A stretch of DNA of 35,060 bases from Nonomuraea terrae (GCF_004348995.1 NZ_SMKQ01000079.1:1-35060), one strand, 5' to 3'. Positions 7,787 through 16,589 are shown, counted from the first letter of the stretch. Numbers and translations are program-made. Notes: a model not told the origin generated them from the letters alone.

Positions 7787-8790
7787 AGGGGCTCGGCCTT
7801 CTTCAGGTTCGCCACGATGTTCTCCAGGAAGTCCGCGTAGCCGTGGTAGCTGAACGGCGCCTCGGCGGACCACGGGTAGAGCTGGCCGGCCTCGACCGCG
7901 GGGAGCTTGGCGAAGGTCGGCTTCTTCATCATCTCCTCGGGCTTGAGCGCCTGCGTCCGGGTGTCGTAGAGGATCACGTCGGCGTCGTAGGCGTCGGCGT
8001 TCTCCCAGCTGAGCGTCTGGAAGAAGCCGCCCTCGTCCACCTTGTCGGGCTCGACGACGTTGAGGCCGGCGTCGACGAGGTGCACGATGTCGGGGTACTC
8101 CGGCGGGTTGACGACCCAGAACGCGTCCGCGCCGCCCGAGACCATGAGGATCCGCAGGTCCTTGAACCGGGCGAGCTCCTTGGTGGCCGCCTCCATGCGG
8201 GCCTTGGCCTCGGGCACGCCCTCCATGCCGGCGCCGAGGGACCGGGCGAGCCGCTCGTACGTGCCGATGACGTCCAGGGCGCTGCGGCCGGTCAGCATGA
8301 CGCCGGCGGTCGGGGCGACCTGCTCGATGGTGTCCTTCGACTTCTCGGGGACGTACCAGAGGGTGCCCTTCTCGTACATGCTGCTGACGAGGAGGTCGGG
8401 CTGGAGTGAGATGTACTTCTCGACGTTGAACTCGTCCCACACGTTGCCGAGGCCCTCGACCTTGGTGATGTCGACGTTGCCCACCTGCGGGTCCCTGCTG
8501 CCGTCGGCGAGCTTGTGCGGGCCGAAGACGGCGATGGGGCGCACGCCGAAGTCCCACAGCGCGGCGGCCGAGCCCACCTGGGCGACGATCCTGGCGGGCG
8601 GCTCCGGCCGCTCCACCTTCTTGCCGCGGTCGTCGGTGAACGACCAGGCTCCGGCCGAGGCGCCGGCGGATCCCGACGCGGCGGGGGCCGCGGTGCCGCC
8701 GCCGTCGCCGCAGGCCGCCAGAGTCAGGGCCGCCGCGAGTCCCGCCGCGCCCGCCAGGAAGCCCCTGCGAGGCATTACCGGTCCCGACAT
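7780..8790 (-). CDS. Iron-siderophore ABC transporter substrate-binding lipoprotein
   Basis: 336 residues. The signal peptide has a twin-arginine-like RRGFLAG followed by a hydrophobic stretch and lipobox LAAC, so it is an exported lipoprotein. The body is a helical-backbone-type (FepB/FhuD, class III) binding protein: IVAQVGSAAALWDFGVRPIAVFG, LQPDLLVSSMY, SGGADAFWVVNPPEYPDIVHL. The start is ATG at 8790 (AGGAG 6 bases upstream); an upstream in-frame TTG at 8796 is not needed. It is divergent from the two permeases and ATPase, with two iron boxes between, so it is predicted to capture ferric siderophore for that importer under iron limitation. Confidence 0.93.
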   Translation of the reverse strand: MSGPVMPRRGFLAGAAGLAAALTLAACGDGGGTAAPAASGSAGASAGAWSFTDDRGKKVERPEPPARIVAQVGSAAALWDFGVRPIAVFGPHKLADGSRDPQVGNVDITKVEGLGNVWDEFNVEKYISLQPDLLVSSMYEKGTLWYVPEKSKDTIEQVAPTAGVMLTGRSALDVIGTYERLARSLGAGMEGVPEAKARMEAATKELARFKDLRILMVSGGADAFWVVNPPEYPDIVHLVDAGLNVVEPDKVDEGGFFQTLSWENADAYDADVILYDTRTQALKPEEMMKKPTFAKLPAVEAGQLYPWSAEAPFSYHGYADFLENIVANLKKAEPLQ

Positions 8791-8800
8791 CTCCAACTCC

Positions 8801-8819
8801 TAAGGTTAGGCTTGCCTGA
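8801..8819. promoter_or_regulatory. IdeR/DmdR-type iron box 1
   Basis: TAAGGTTAGGCTTGCCTGA matches the known 19-base DtxR/IdeR consensus (TTAGGTTAGGCTAACCTAA) at 15 of 19 positions by eye. It lies directly upstream of the binding-protein gene and would let iron-loaded repressor block it. Confidence 0.8.
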
Positions 8820-8830
8820 TTACTGGGGCA

Positions 8831-8849
8831 TTAGATTAGCCTTGCCTAA
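8831..8849. promoter_or_regulatory. IdeR/DmdR-type iron box 2
   Basis: TTAGATTAGCCTTGCCTAA matches the DtxR/IdeR consensus at 16 of 19 positions by eye. It lies upstream of the permease operon starting at 8877, centred 30 bases from box 1, so each divergent promoter has its own box. Confidence 0.82.
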
Positions 8850-8876
8850 GTTTGACCGCTAGAGAGAGGGGGCCGG

Positions 8877-9971
8877 GTGCGCCCGCCACAGGACACGGCC
8901 GGCGCCGGACGGCCCGCCGCGGTGGACACCGCGGGTGACACGGCATCCGACGGGGACGGCGGTGGGCGCACGGGGCGCCCCGCGGTCCTGGTCACGGGGC
9001 TCGTCGTGACGGCCGTCGTGCTGGCCCTGGTCGCGCTCGCCGGCGTGGCCCTCGGCGCGCGCTCGGTGTCGTTCGGGACGGTGATCGACGCCTTCCTGGC
9101 CCCCGACGGCTCCAACGACCACACGGTGATCCGCGAGCTGCGCGTCCCGCGTACGCTGCTCGGCCTCGGGGTGGGCGCCACGCTCGGCCTGGCCGGGGCG
9201 CTCATGCAGAGCCTGACCCGCAACCCGCTGGCCGACCCGGGGCTGCTCGGCATCAACGAGGGCGCCGCGCTCGGCGTCACGCTCGCGCTCGGCCTGTTCG
9301 GGCTGACCGACCCCACGGTGTACGTGTGGTTCGCCTTCGGCGGAGCCGCGCTGGCCTCCGTCGTCGTCTACGCCCTGGCCTCCTCCGGCCGCGCGGGCTC
9401 CAGCCCCGTACGGCTGACGCTGGCCGGGGTGGCGTTCGGCATGGTGTGCACGGCGGTGGCCCAGGCCATCCTGCGCATGGACACACAGACCTACGACCGG
9501 ATGCGGTTCTGGCTGACCGGGTCGCTGGCCGGGCAGACGGCCGACACGCTGGTGCGGCTGGCGCCGTTCATGGCCGCCGGGCTGGTGCTCGGGCTGATGC
9601 TGGCCCGGCCGCTCAACATGCTGGCGCTCGGCGACGACGCGGGCCGGGCGCTCGGCGTGGCGGTGAACCGGACGCGGATCCTCACCGGGGTGGCGGTCAC
9701 ACTGCTGTGCGGGGCGGCCACCGCCGCCGCCGGGCCGCTGTGGTTCGTCGGTCTCATCGTGCCGCACGCCGTGCGCGCCGTGGTGGGTCCCGACCAGCGG
9801 TGGGTGCTGCCGTACTCGGCGCTGGCCGCGCCGGTGCTGCTGCTCGCCGCCGACGTGGCAGGCCGGCTGATCGCCCGGCCAGGAGAGGTGCAGGTGGGCA
9901 TCGTGTGGGCGGTGATCGGCGCGCCGATCTTCATCATGATGGCCAGGCGGAGGCGGGTGGCGGCGCTGTGA
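8877..9971 (+). CDS. Iron-siderophore ABC transporter permease (FecCD family, first)
   Basis: 364 residues with a hydrophilic N-terminal tail of about 35 residues, then about ten transmembrane segments. Family signatures: RVPRTLLGLGVGATLGLAGA, LMQSLTRNPLADPGLLGINE and a coupling-helix GRALGVAVNRTR. It forms the membrane channel with the second permease. GTG at 8877 has AGGGGG upstream. The next gene overlaps it by GTGA, and iron box 2 lies 28 bases upstream. Confidence 0.93.
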   Translation: MRPPQDTAGAGRPAAVDTAGDTASDGDGGGRTGRPAVLVTGLVVTAVVLALVALAGVALGARSVSFGTVIDAFLAPDGSNDHTVIRELRVPRTLLGLGVGATLGLAGALMQSLTRNPLADPGLLGINEGAALGVTLALGLFGLTDPTVYVWFAFGGAALASVVVYALASSGRAGSSPVRLTLAGVAFGMVCTAVAQAILRMDTQTYDRMRFWLTGSLAGQTADTLVRLAPFMAAGLVLGLMLARPLNMLALGDDAGRALGVAVNRTRILTGVAVTLLCGAATAAAGPLWFVGLIVPHAVRAVVGPDQRWVLPYSALAAPVLLLAADVAGRLIARPGEVQVGIVWAVIGAPIFIMMARRRRVAAL

Positions 9972-10975
9972 CCGTGCGCTTCGGACCCTGGTCCGTACGG
10001 CTGGCGCCGCGCGCCCTGCTCGTCGGCGTCGTGCTCCTCGTCGTGGGCTTCCTGGTCACGGTGGCGGCGCTGGCGACGGGCGAGTTCACCGTGCCGGTGC
10101 CGGACATCGTCGGCGCGCTCTTCGGCCAGGGCACACCGGTCGCCGAGCTGATCGTCAGCCGGCTGCGGGCGCCGCGCGTGGTGACGGGGCTGCTGGTCGG
10201 GGCCGCGTTCGGGCTGAGCGGCGCCATCTTCCAGAGCCTCACCAGGAACCCGCTCGGCAGCCCCGACTTCATCGGCTTCACCGCCGGCGCCTCCACGGGC
10301 GGCATCATCGCGGTGATCGCGGGTGGCTCGGCCATGGTGATCGCCGGCGGCGCGCTGGCCGGGTGCGTGGTGACGGCGGCCCTCGTGTACGCCCTCGCCT
10401 ACCGCGGCGGGGTGGCGGGCTACCGGCTCGTGCTGGTCGGCATCGGGGCGAACGCGCTGCTGCTCGCGGTCAACTCGTACCTGCTGACCCGGGCCAACAT
10501 CAACGACGCGGCGACCGCGGCGGCCTGGCTGACCGGCAGTCTCACCGGGCGCGGCTGGGACCACGCCGGGCCCGTGGCACTGGCGCTGCTCGTGCTGGTG
10601 CCGGTCTGCGTGGCCATCGCCCGGCCGCTGCGGATGATCGAGATGGGCGACGACGCGGCCAAGGCCATGGGCATCCCGGTCGAGACCGTACGCGCGCTGG
10701 CCATCGCGGCCGGCGTGCTGCTGTCCGGGGTGGCCACGGCCGCCGCCGGGCCCGTCGCCTTCGTGGCGCTCGCCGCGCCGCAGCTCGCCCGGCGGCTCAC
10801 CCGTTCCGCCGGGGTGACCATGGGCGCCTCCGCGCTCATGGGCGCCGTGCTGCTGACCGCCGCTGACCTGGCGGCACAGCGGGTGCTCGCGCCCACCCAG
10901 TTGCCCGTCGGGGTGCTGACCGCCGCGATCGGCGGCACGTACCTCGTCCTGCTCCTGCGAAAGGACCGCCACTGA
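9968..10975 (+). CDS. Iron-siderophore ABC transporter permease (FecCD family, second)
   Basis: 335 residues, about nine or ten transmembrane helices, with RLRAPRVVTGLLVGAAFGLSGA, FQSLTRNPLGSPDFIGFTAGAS and the cytoplasmic EMGDDAAKAMGIPVE loop that contacts the ATPase. The GTG at 9968 overlaps the previous stop by 4 bases and its own stop overlaps the ATPase start by one base, so the three genes are translationally coupled. It is the partner channel subunit (FepG-like role). Confidence 0.93.
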   Translation: MTVRFGPWSVRLAPRALLVGVVLLVVGFLVTVAALATGEFTVPVPDIVGALFGQGTPVAELIVSRLRAPRVVTGLLVGAAFGLSGAIFQSLTRNPLGSPDFIGFTAGASTGGIIAVIAGGSAMVIAGGALAGCVVTAALVYALAYRGGVAGYRLVLVGIGANALLLAVNSYLLTRANINDAATAAAWLTGSLTGRGWDHAGPVALALLVLVPVCVAIARPLRMIEMGDDAAKAMGIPVETVRALAIAAGVLLSGVATAAAGPVAFVALAAPQLARRLTRSAGVTMGASALMGAVLLTAADLAAQRVLAPTQLPVGVLTAAIGGTYLVLLLRKDRH

Positions 10976-11817
10976 TGGCCGCACCGATGACCGCGCCGAG
11001 CGCCGCACCGATCAATGGCGCCCGCCTGTCCGGCACCAGCCTCACGCTCGCCTACGACCAGCGCGTCGTGGCCACCGACCTCACCGTGGCGATTCCCGAC
11101 GAGTCCTTCACCGTGATCATCGGCCCGAACGCCTGCGGCAAGTCCACCCTGCTGCGGGCGCTGGCCAGGATGCTCAAGCCCAAGACGGGAGCCGTGCAGC
11201 TCGACGGCAGCGTGATCACGTCGCTGCCGTCGAAGGAGGTGGCGCGGCGGCTCGGGCTGCTGCCGCAGAGCTCGATCGTGCCCGACGGCATCACCGTGGC
11301 CGACCTGGTGGCCCGTGGCCGCTACCCGCACCAGCGGCTCATGCGGCAGTGGTCGCGCGCCGACGAGACGGCCGTCGCCGACTCCATGCGAGCCACCGAC
11401 GTGGCCGAGCTCGCCGACCGGATCGTGGACGAGCTGTCGGGCGGGCAGCGGCAGCGGGTGTGGCTGGCCATGGCGCTGGCGCAGGAGACGCCGATTCTGC
11501 TGCTGGACGAGCCGACCACGTTCCTGGACATCTCCCACCAGATCGAGGTGCTCGACCTCTGCGCCGACCTGCACGAGGCGGGCCGGACCATGGTGGCCGT
11601 GCTGCACGACCTCAACCAGGCCTGCCGGTACGCCACGCACCTCATCGTGATGCGCGACGGCGCGGTCGTGGCCCAGGGCGACCCAGGTGAGATCGTCACG
11701 CCGGAGCTGGTCCACGAGGTGTTCGACCTGCGCTGCGAGATCATCCAGGACCCGCAGTCGGGCACGCCGCTCATCGTCCCCGAGTCCCGCCGCCGCGTGC
11801 CCTCCCGGCCCGCCTGA
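10975..11817 (+). CDS. Iron-siderophore ABC transporter ATP-binding protein
   Basis: 280 residues. Walker A GPNACGKST at about residues 52-60, Q-loop GLLPQSS, signature LSGGQRQR, Walker B LLLDEPTTFLD, and the switch histidine in VLHDLNQA. The arrangement is that of FepC/FhuC-type ATPases driving ferric-siderophore import. ATG at 10975 overlaps the preceding stop (TGATG). Last gene of the operon; no siderophore-releasing reductase is nearby. Confidence 0.95.
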   Translation: MAAPMTAPSAAPINGARLSGTSLTLAYDQRVVATDLTVAIPDESFTVIIGPNACGKSTLLRALARMLKPKTGAVQLDGSVITSLPSKEVARRLGLLPQSSIVPDGITVADLVARGRYPHQRLMRQWSRADETAVADSMRATDVAELADRIVDELSGGQRQRVWLAMALAQETPILLLDEPTTFLDISHQIEVLDLCADLHEAGRTMVAVLHDLNQACRYATHLIVMRDGAVVAQGDPGEIVTPELVHEVFDLRCEIIQDPQSGTPLIVPESRRRVPSRPA

Positions 11818-11854
11818 CCGGCGTTCAGTACGCGCCGCCGCGCCTGGTCCGCGC

Positions 11855-13111
11855 TCAGTAGGCCGCGCAGCGGCGTACGGCGAGCAGGGCCAGGGCGCGG
11901 GTGACGTCGTGCAGCTCCGTCAGGCTGACCTGCTCCCTGGGCGCGTGCGCGAAGCGCACGTCGCCGGGGCCGTAGTGCAGCGTCGGGATCCCGGCCGCGG
12001 TGTAGAGCCGAAGGTCGCTCCCGTACGGCGCCGCCGCCTGCGCGGGCCGCGTGCCCGTCACGTCGGCGACCGCGCGGCCGACCTCCTCCAGCAGCCTGTG
12101 CCCGGCGGGCAGCCGGCCGCTGGCGAACTGCCCTCCCGGCCACGTCACCACCGGCGGGTTGTCACGCAGCCACGGGTGCGCGACGCCCGCGACAGCCTCC
12201 TCGAACGCGGCCCGTGCGTCCGCCGGGTCCTCGTCCAGCCGCACCCCGAGCCGCCCCTCGGCGACCAGCAGGTCGGGCACGGTGCTGGCCCAGTCGCCCG
12301 CCCGCACGGTGCCGACCTCGATCGGGTAGGGCATCGCGTTGCCGGCGAAGAGCTCCGGCACGTCGCGGTTGCGCGCGGCCTCCAGGCGCCTGATCGCCTC
12401 GAACACCGGCCAGAACACCTCGATCGCGTTGACACCTTCGTACCGGGTCGCGCCGTGGGCGGCCTGCCCGGCGATCTCCAGCCGGAACGTCAGCGCGCCC
12501 GCGTTGGCCGTGATGACCGCACCGCTGGTCGGCTCGGTGATCACCGCCGCCTCGGCGGTGTGCCCCCTGTCCAGGGTGGCGAACGCGCCCAGCCCGCCGT
12601 CCTCCTCGCTGATCACGCAGTGCACGGCCAGCGGCCTGGCCAGCTTGACACCCGCCTGGGCGATGGCCCGCGCCACGGCCAGGTTGGCGACGAGGCCGGC
12701 CTTCATGTCGCACGCGCCCCTGCCGTGCAGCACGCCGCCGCTGATCCGGGCGGCGAACGGGTCGCTGCCCGCCCACTTGGCCAGGTCGCCGGTCGGCACG
12801 ACGTCCACGTGGCCCTGCAGCGCCAGCGCGGGCATGCCCTCGCCACCGGGGGTGACGGCGACCACGCCGTAGCCCTCGCTCCGCGGGGCCTCCGTGCCGG
12901 GGAAGCCGGGACGCGCGGTCAGGTCGGCGAGATCGAGCTTCCAGACGTCGACGTCCATGCCGGCCTCGGTGAGCAGCCGGGCGAAACGGTGCTGGAGGTC
13001 GGACTCGGCGTCGGTACCGGTGACGCTGGGGACGCGTACGGTCTCGGCCAGCAGGTTGACGGTCTCGGCCGCGTCGAGCGCGTCGAGGACCCGGGCTTCC
13101 ACGTCGTGCAT
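11855..13111 (-). CDS. M20 family metallopeptidase (ArgE/DapE/ACY1-like)
   Basis: 418 residues. Metal-binding motifs of the M20 family are in place: LQGHVDVVPTGD (His and catalytic Asp), GRGACDMKAGL (bridging Asp), VISEEDGGLGAF (catalytic Glu-Glu), ITEPTS and the C-terminal histidine in VRFAHAPREQVS. The middle carries the dimerisation domain (RLEIAGQAAHGATRYEGVNAIE). It hydrolyses an N-acyl or peptide bond of an amino-acid derivative; the substrate is unknown. ATG at 13111 has GAAGG upstream. Convergent with the iron operon. Confidence 0.92.
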   Translation of the reverse strand: MHDVEARVLDALDAAETVNLLAETVRVPSVTGTDAESDLQHRFARLLTEAGMDVDVWKLDLADLTARPGFPGTEAPRSEGYGVVAVTPGGEGMPALALQGHVDVVPTGDLAKWAGSDPFAARISGGVLHGRGACDMKAGLVANLAVARAIAQAGVKLARPLAVHCVISEEDGGLGAFATLDRGHTAEAAVITEPTSGAVITANAGALTFRLEIAGQAAHGATRYEGVNAIEVFWPVFEAIRRLEAARNRDVPELFAGNAMPYPIEVGTVRAGDWASTVPDLLVAEGRLGVRLDEDPADARAAFEEAVAGVAHPWLRDNPPVVTWPGGQFASGRLPAGHRLLEEVGRAVADVTGTRPAQAAAPYGSDLRLYTAAGIPTLHYGPGDVRFAHAPREQVSLTELHDVTRALALLAVRRCAAY

Positions 13112-13160
13112 GGCGATACCTTCTCATGAACGCCAACCCGGCTTTGTGGCGATACAGGGT

Positions 13161-14084
13161 GTGCGTACCTGGATGAGCTGGATCGTGGTGGTGCCGTTCG
13201 CGGTGTGGGCGGGGGTGCGGCTGAGCGGGTTCGAGCCCGGCTGGCCGTGGGTGCCGGCGGTGGCCGGTACGCCGTACGCGGCGGGCGCGGCGGCGGTCGC
13301 GCTGGTGCTGGCCTGTCTGCTCCGGCGGTGGGCGGCGGGGGCGGTGGCGCTGGCGTCGGTGCTGGCGATGGGGGCCGCGGTGCTTCCCCGGGCGCTGCCC
13401 GACCGTACCCCGGCCGCGCGGGGCCCGGTGCTGCGGGTGCTGGCCGCCAACCTCCTGGTGGGCAGGGCCGACACGGACGAGCTGATGGCCCTGGTGGCGC
13501 GGACCCGGCCCGACGTGCTGGCGCTGCAGGAGCTCACCCCTGCGGCCATGCGGCGGCTGGAGGCGGCGGGGCTGCGCCGTACGCTCCGGCACGCGGTCAC
13601 CCGCCCGCTCAACGGCGTCGGCGGGTCCGCCGTCTACGCCCGCCACCCGCTCAAGGCCGGCAGGACCATCAACCTGGGCGGGTTCGGGCAGGCCAGGGCC
13701 TGGCTGACGCATCCCGGCGGAAGGCGCATCGAGATCGTCTCGGTGCACCCGTGCGCGCCCGGCCGCGCCGAGCGCCTGCCGTGCTGGCGAGCGGGCCTGG
13801 AGGCGCTGCCGCGCGGCGGCGACGAGCTGCGCGTGCTGGCGGGCGACTTCAACGCCACGCTCGACCACCTGCCGATGCGTGACCTGCTGGCCTCCGGCTA
13901 CCAGGACGCGGCCGAGGTGACGGGGCGCGGGCTCCAGGTGACCTGGCCGCAGTGGTCGCGGCGGCCCGGCGTGACGATCGACCACGTGCTGGCGGACGCG
14001 CGGATGGCGGTGCGGGACTTCGCGGTCCTGCCGCTCCGGGGCACCGACCACCGCCCGATCTTCGCCGAACTCAGCCTTCCGTGA
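13161..14084 (+). CDS. Membrane-anchored endonuclease/exonuclease/phosphatase family protein
   Basis: 307 residues. About three N-terminal transmembrane segments (residues about 3-75) precede an EEP catalytic domain: LAANLLVGRAD (Asn), ALQELTP (Glu), VSVHPCAPG (His), AGDFNATLDH (Asp-Phe-Asn), TIDHVLAD and GTDHRPI (Asp-His). The domain is thus complete and probably faces outside. Members hydrolyse phosphodiesters in nucleic acids, phospholipids or phosphoinositides; the substrate is unclear. Start is GTG 13161 or ATG 13173; a -10-like GATACA just before 13161 suggests a leaderless start. Its 3' end overlaps the convergent gene by 14 bases. Confidence 0.88.
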   Translation: MRTWMSWIVVVPFAVWAGVRLSGFEPGWPWVPAVAGTPYAAGAAAVALVLACLLRRWAAGAVALASVLAMGAAVLPRALPDRTPAARGPVLRVLAANLLVGRADTDELMALVARTRPDVLALQELTPAAMRRLEAAGLRRTLRHAVTRPLNGVGGSAVYARHPLKAGRTINLGGFGQARAWLTHPGGRRIEIVSVHPCAPGRAERLPCWRAGLEALPRGGDELRVLAGDFNATLDHLPMRDLLASGYQDAAEVTGRGLQVTWPQWSRRPGVTIDHVLADARMAVRDFAVLPLRGTDHRPIFAELSLP

Positions 14085-14643
14085 GCGGGCTCACCCGCAG
14101 GTCGGTGAAACGGACCGGGAAACCCTTGCCGACGGGTGCCGCGGCCATGGCGCCGGCCAGCGCCGGGCGTCCCGGCGGGAAGTAGGCCAGGCGGAGCATG
14201 TTCTCCGCCGGTTCGCCGTCGAGGCCGTAGCGGACGGTCACCGCGTCGCCGGCGCGCTCCAGGACGAACGTCGCCCGCCGCACCGGCCGGTCCAACGGCA
14301 GGACCGACCAGTCGGAGAACCGGCGGGTCACGACGGTGCTGAGGTGGAAGCCGCCGTCGACGTACTCGATCCCGGCCTTGATCCAGTCGTCCTCCCCGAT
14401 CCTGAGCACGGCGCCGGCCTGGTCGTACTGCTCGGCGTACTCGCCGGAGAAGGTGAGCGACAGCCGCAGGTCGCCGCTGACCGTGCGGCCGAACATGTGG
14501 GCGGTGTCGTACGTGTAGCCGTAGTGGGTCCTGCGCCACAGGTCGGTGCCGGGTTCGCAGAACAGGCTCAGGCCGTCGTCGGCCGTCCATGCGCGGGGGG
14601 CGTTCAGCCATTGCCAGCCGGTTTCGCCGAAGGCCATGATCAT
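14071..14643 (-). CDS. DUF1349 domain-containing protein
   Basis: 190 residues with the DUF1349 (concanavalin-like jelly-roll) pattern: W-x-WLNAPR near the start, LSLFCEPGTDLWRRTHYGY, DQAGAVLRIGEDDWIKAGIEYVDGG, and the closing FTDLRVSPL. Family members are small cytoplasmic beta-sandwich proteins of uncertain role, possibly carbohydrate-binding. ATG at 14643 has AGGA 8 bases upstream; ATG at 14652 is the alternative. Confidence 0.85.
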   Translation of the reverse strand: MIMAFGETGWQWLNAPRAWTADDGLSLFCEPGTDLWRRTHYGYTYDTAHMFGRTVSGDLRLSLTFSGEYAEQYDQAGAVLRIGEDDWIKAGIEYVDGGFHLSTVVTRRFSDWSVLPLDRPVRRATFVLERAGDAVTVRYGLDGEPAENMLRLAYFPPGRPALAGAMAAAPVGKGFPVRFTDLRVSPLTEG

Positions 14644-14736
14644 GACGGCCATCCTGCCACGGGGTGGCGGCCCGGGTCAGCCGCCGATCATCGGTCGCGG
14701 GATCCCGGGCGTCCGGCTGCTCGTAAACTTGACCCC

Positions 14737-15057
14737 GTGGTAGAGCCCAAGTTCGAGATTCAGATGCTGCACGACCGGGTCATGATCCGCTTGGAGCGGG
14801 AGGCCGAGGAGCGCCGCAGCAGCTCCGGCATCGTCATCCCCGCGACGGTCAAGATGGCCAACCGGCTGTCGTGGGGCGAGGTCTGCGGCGTGGGCACGAA
14901 CGTGCGCTCGGTCAAGGTCGGCGACAAGGTGCTGTTCAACCCGGAAGACCAGTTCGAGGTGGAGGTGCACGCGCAGACCTATCTCGTGATGCGCGAGCGC
15001 GACCTGCACGCCGTGGCCACCCAGGAGACCGACCACGGCACCGGCCTCTACCTCTGA
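14737..15057 (+). CDS. GroES-like co-chaperone protein
   Basis: 106 residues with the Cpn10 fold pattern: LHDRVMIRLE, a mobile-loop-like SSSGIVIPATV, WGEVCGVG, VGDKVLFNPED and a final beta strand with LVMRERDLHAV. It is distinct from canonical 95-100 residue GroES and stands alone without groEL, as is typical of a second actinobacterial GroES-like gene. The GTG at 14737 has no ribosome site; TAAACT at 14724-14729 is placed for a leaderless start. Confidence 0.83.
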   Translation: MVEPKFEIQMLHDRVMIRLEREAEERRSSSGIVIPATVKMANRLSWGEVCGVGTNVRSVKVGDKVLFNPEDQFEVEVHAQTYLVMRERDLHAVATQETDHGTGLYL

Positions 15058-15062
15058 CCCCC

Positions 15063-15518
15063 TCAGATGTAGGCTCTGGCGATCGCGATGACGTCGAACC
15101 CCACGGTGCGCAGCCCGAAGTACACGATCACGGTGGCGACGACGGCCGTCACCGCGAGCACCACCACGCGCACCGTCCAGCCCTGACGCTTGTACCACTG
15201 CGTCCAGGCGTGCAGCGTGCGCTTGCCGAACTCCAGCACCTTGTGCGCCCAGTGGAACTCGGTCGCGAGCACGGCGAGACCGGCGAACACGATCAGCCAT
15301 CCCGGCCCCGGGAACGGCACCATGACCAGCCCGCCCGCCACCATGAGGGTGCCGATGAGGCCAATCACGATCTTGAGCGTGAGCGCTCCCGCACGGGTGG
15401 ATCGGATGCCGTCGAGCCAGCCCTGGATGCCGGTGCGGCGGCGGGGCATGTCGGAACGCCCGGCGGCGTCGTCTTTGATCACGTCGGCGTCGCCGATGTC
15501 GGAGTTCTTCACGTGCAC
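15063..15518 (-). CDS. TIGR02611 family membrane protein
   Basis: 151 residues. A hydrophilic N-terminal 50 residues, then the diagnostic VPFPGPGWLIVFAGLAVLATEF segment (family core PGPGWLI..GL..L..EF) within two hydrophobic helices, WAHKVLEFGKR, and two more C-terminal hydrophobic segments. Function is unknown for the family. GTG at 15518 or 15512; GGGGGGAAAT lies upstream of both. Ends 5 bases from the convergent GroES-like gene. Confidence 0.83.
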   Translation of the reverse strand: MHVKNSDIGDADVIKDDAAGRSDMPRRRTGIQGWLDGIRSTRAGALTLKIVIGLIGTLMVAGGLVMVPFPGPGWLIVFAGLAVLATEFHWAHKVLEFGKRTLHAWTQWYKRQGWTVRVVVLAVTAVVATVIVYFGLRTVGFDVIAIARAYI

Positions 15519-15665
15519 ATTTCCCCCCGCCGTCGGTGTGCCACCCAGGATACGGCCCGCTCCACCCAGCCACTTGCAGACGGCCAGCAAAGCGCCAAAC
15601 CTCCTGAGAAGCAAAATTTCCTGCCCGAATGGGCTCTTTCCAGCAAACATCGGTTAATGTCTGTT

Positions 15666-16589
15666 ATGCCCGAGGTTTTGCTCCGGACCGTTACCGGACC
15701 CGTACGCATGGCGGCCGTCGAGGCGGCGGTCCTCCCCCACGAGCACCTCCGTACCGACCTGCGCTGGGGTGTCGGGATCGACTCCGACCCGTACCGCTGG
15801 CTCGACGAGGAGGAGACCGTCACGGGAGAGCTGCGCGAGCTGCGGCTGTCCGGCCGGCTCGGGCTCGTGGTGGAGCTGACCTGCATGGGCATGGGCCGCG
15901 ACGCCCCCGCGCTGGCCCGCATCGCCGCCTCCAGCCGGGTGCCGGTGATCGCCTCGACCGGGCTGTTCACCGAGCCGTTCACCGACGCCGGCGACCAGGA
16001 CGTGGACACCCTCACCGCCCGCCTGATGGACGAGATCCTCAGCGGCGTGGACGGCACGGGCGTCTTCCCCGGCGTGATCGGCGAGGTCGGCTGCTGGGGC
16101 GCCGAGCCCACGGCGCGCGAGGAGCGCTGCCTGGTGGCCGCCGCCCGCGCGTCCCTGCGCTCGCGCCTGCCCGTCGCCACGCACGGAGCGAACGGCCTCG
16201 CGCTGCTGGAGATCCTGCTCGGCGAGAACCTGCCGGCCGCCCGGGTGGCCGTCGGCCACCCGGGCGGCAACCTGGGCGGCGACGTCGGCGCGGCCAGGAA
16301 GATCGCCGAGGCGGGCGCGTACGTGAGCCTGGGCCTGCTCGGCCTTGGCCCGGACCAGGCGGCCAGGATCGCGCTCGCCGTCATCGAGGACGGCCACGCC
16401 GACCGCCTGCTGGTCAGCACGGGCCTCAGCCGGGTGGCGCAGGTGCGCCGGTACGGCGGCCCCGGCTACGCCCACCTGTTCGACACGCTGCTGCCGCGCC
16501 TGCGCGAGGCGGGCGTGGACGACGACGTGATCCGCCGCGTCACGCACGACAACCCGCTGCGCTGGCTGACCGAGGGCCTTGCCTCTTGA
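15666..16589 (+). CDS. Phosphotriesterase family protein, atypical metal site
   Basis: 307 residues, TIM-barrel amidohydrolase of the phosphotriesterase homologue group. Visible metal ligands: HEHLRTD (HxH, residues about 25-27), a Glu in IGEVGC replacing the bridging carboxylated lysine, THG, and GHPGGN. The C-terminal YGGPGYAHLFDTLLPRLREAGV is a family hallmark. The last metal ligand, an aspartate in most members, falls at VSTGLSR and appears to be glycine. ATG at 15666 (alternative 15657) with GTTAAT at 15653-15658 suggests a leaderless transcript. Likely a lactonase- or esterase-like hydrolase, substrate unknown, activity uncertain. Confidence 0.82.
   Translation: MPEVLLRTVTGPVRMAAVEAAVLPHEHLRTDLRWGVGIDSDPYRWLDEEETVTGELRELRLSGRLGLVVELTCMGMGRDAPALARIAASSRVPVIASTGLFTEPFTDAGDQDVDTLTARLMDEILSGVDGTGVFPGVIGEVGCWGAEPTAREERCLVAAARASLRSRLPVATHGANGLALLEILLGENLPAARVAVGHPGGNLGGDVGAARKIAEAGAYVSLGLLGLGPDQAARIALAVIEDGHADRLLVSTGLSRVAQVRRYGGPGYAHLFDTLLPRLREAGVDDDVIRRVTHDNPLRWLTEGLAS

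Noticed and set aside
5402..8557. Very long antisense open frame (about 1,050 codons) on the minus strand
   Set aside because: It is opposite the helicase-associated and binding-protein genes, is built of low-complexity Arg/Gly/Pro/Ala sequence, and reflects GC-rich codon bias. No family motif.
12162..14051. Long minus-strand open frame of about 630 codons
   Set aside because: Overlaps the M20 peptidase and EEP genes, which have full catalytic motifs; composition is that of a shadow frame.
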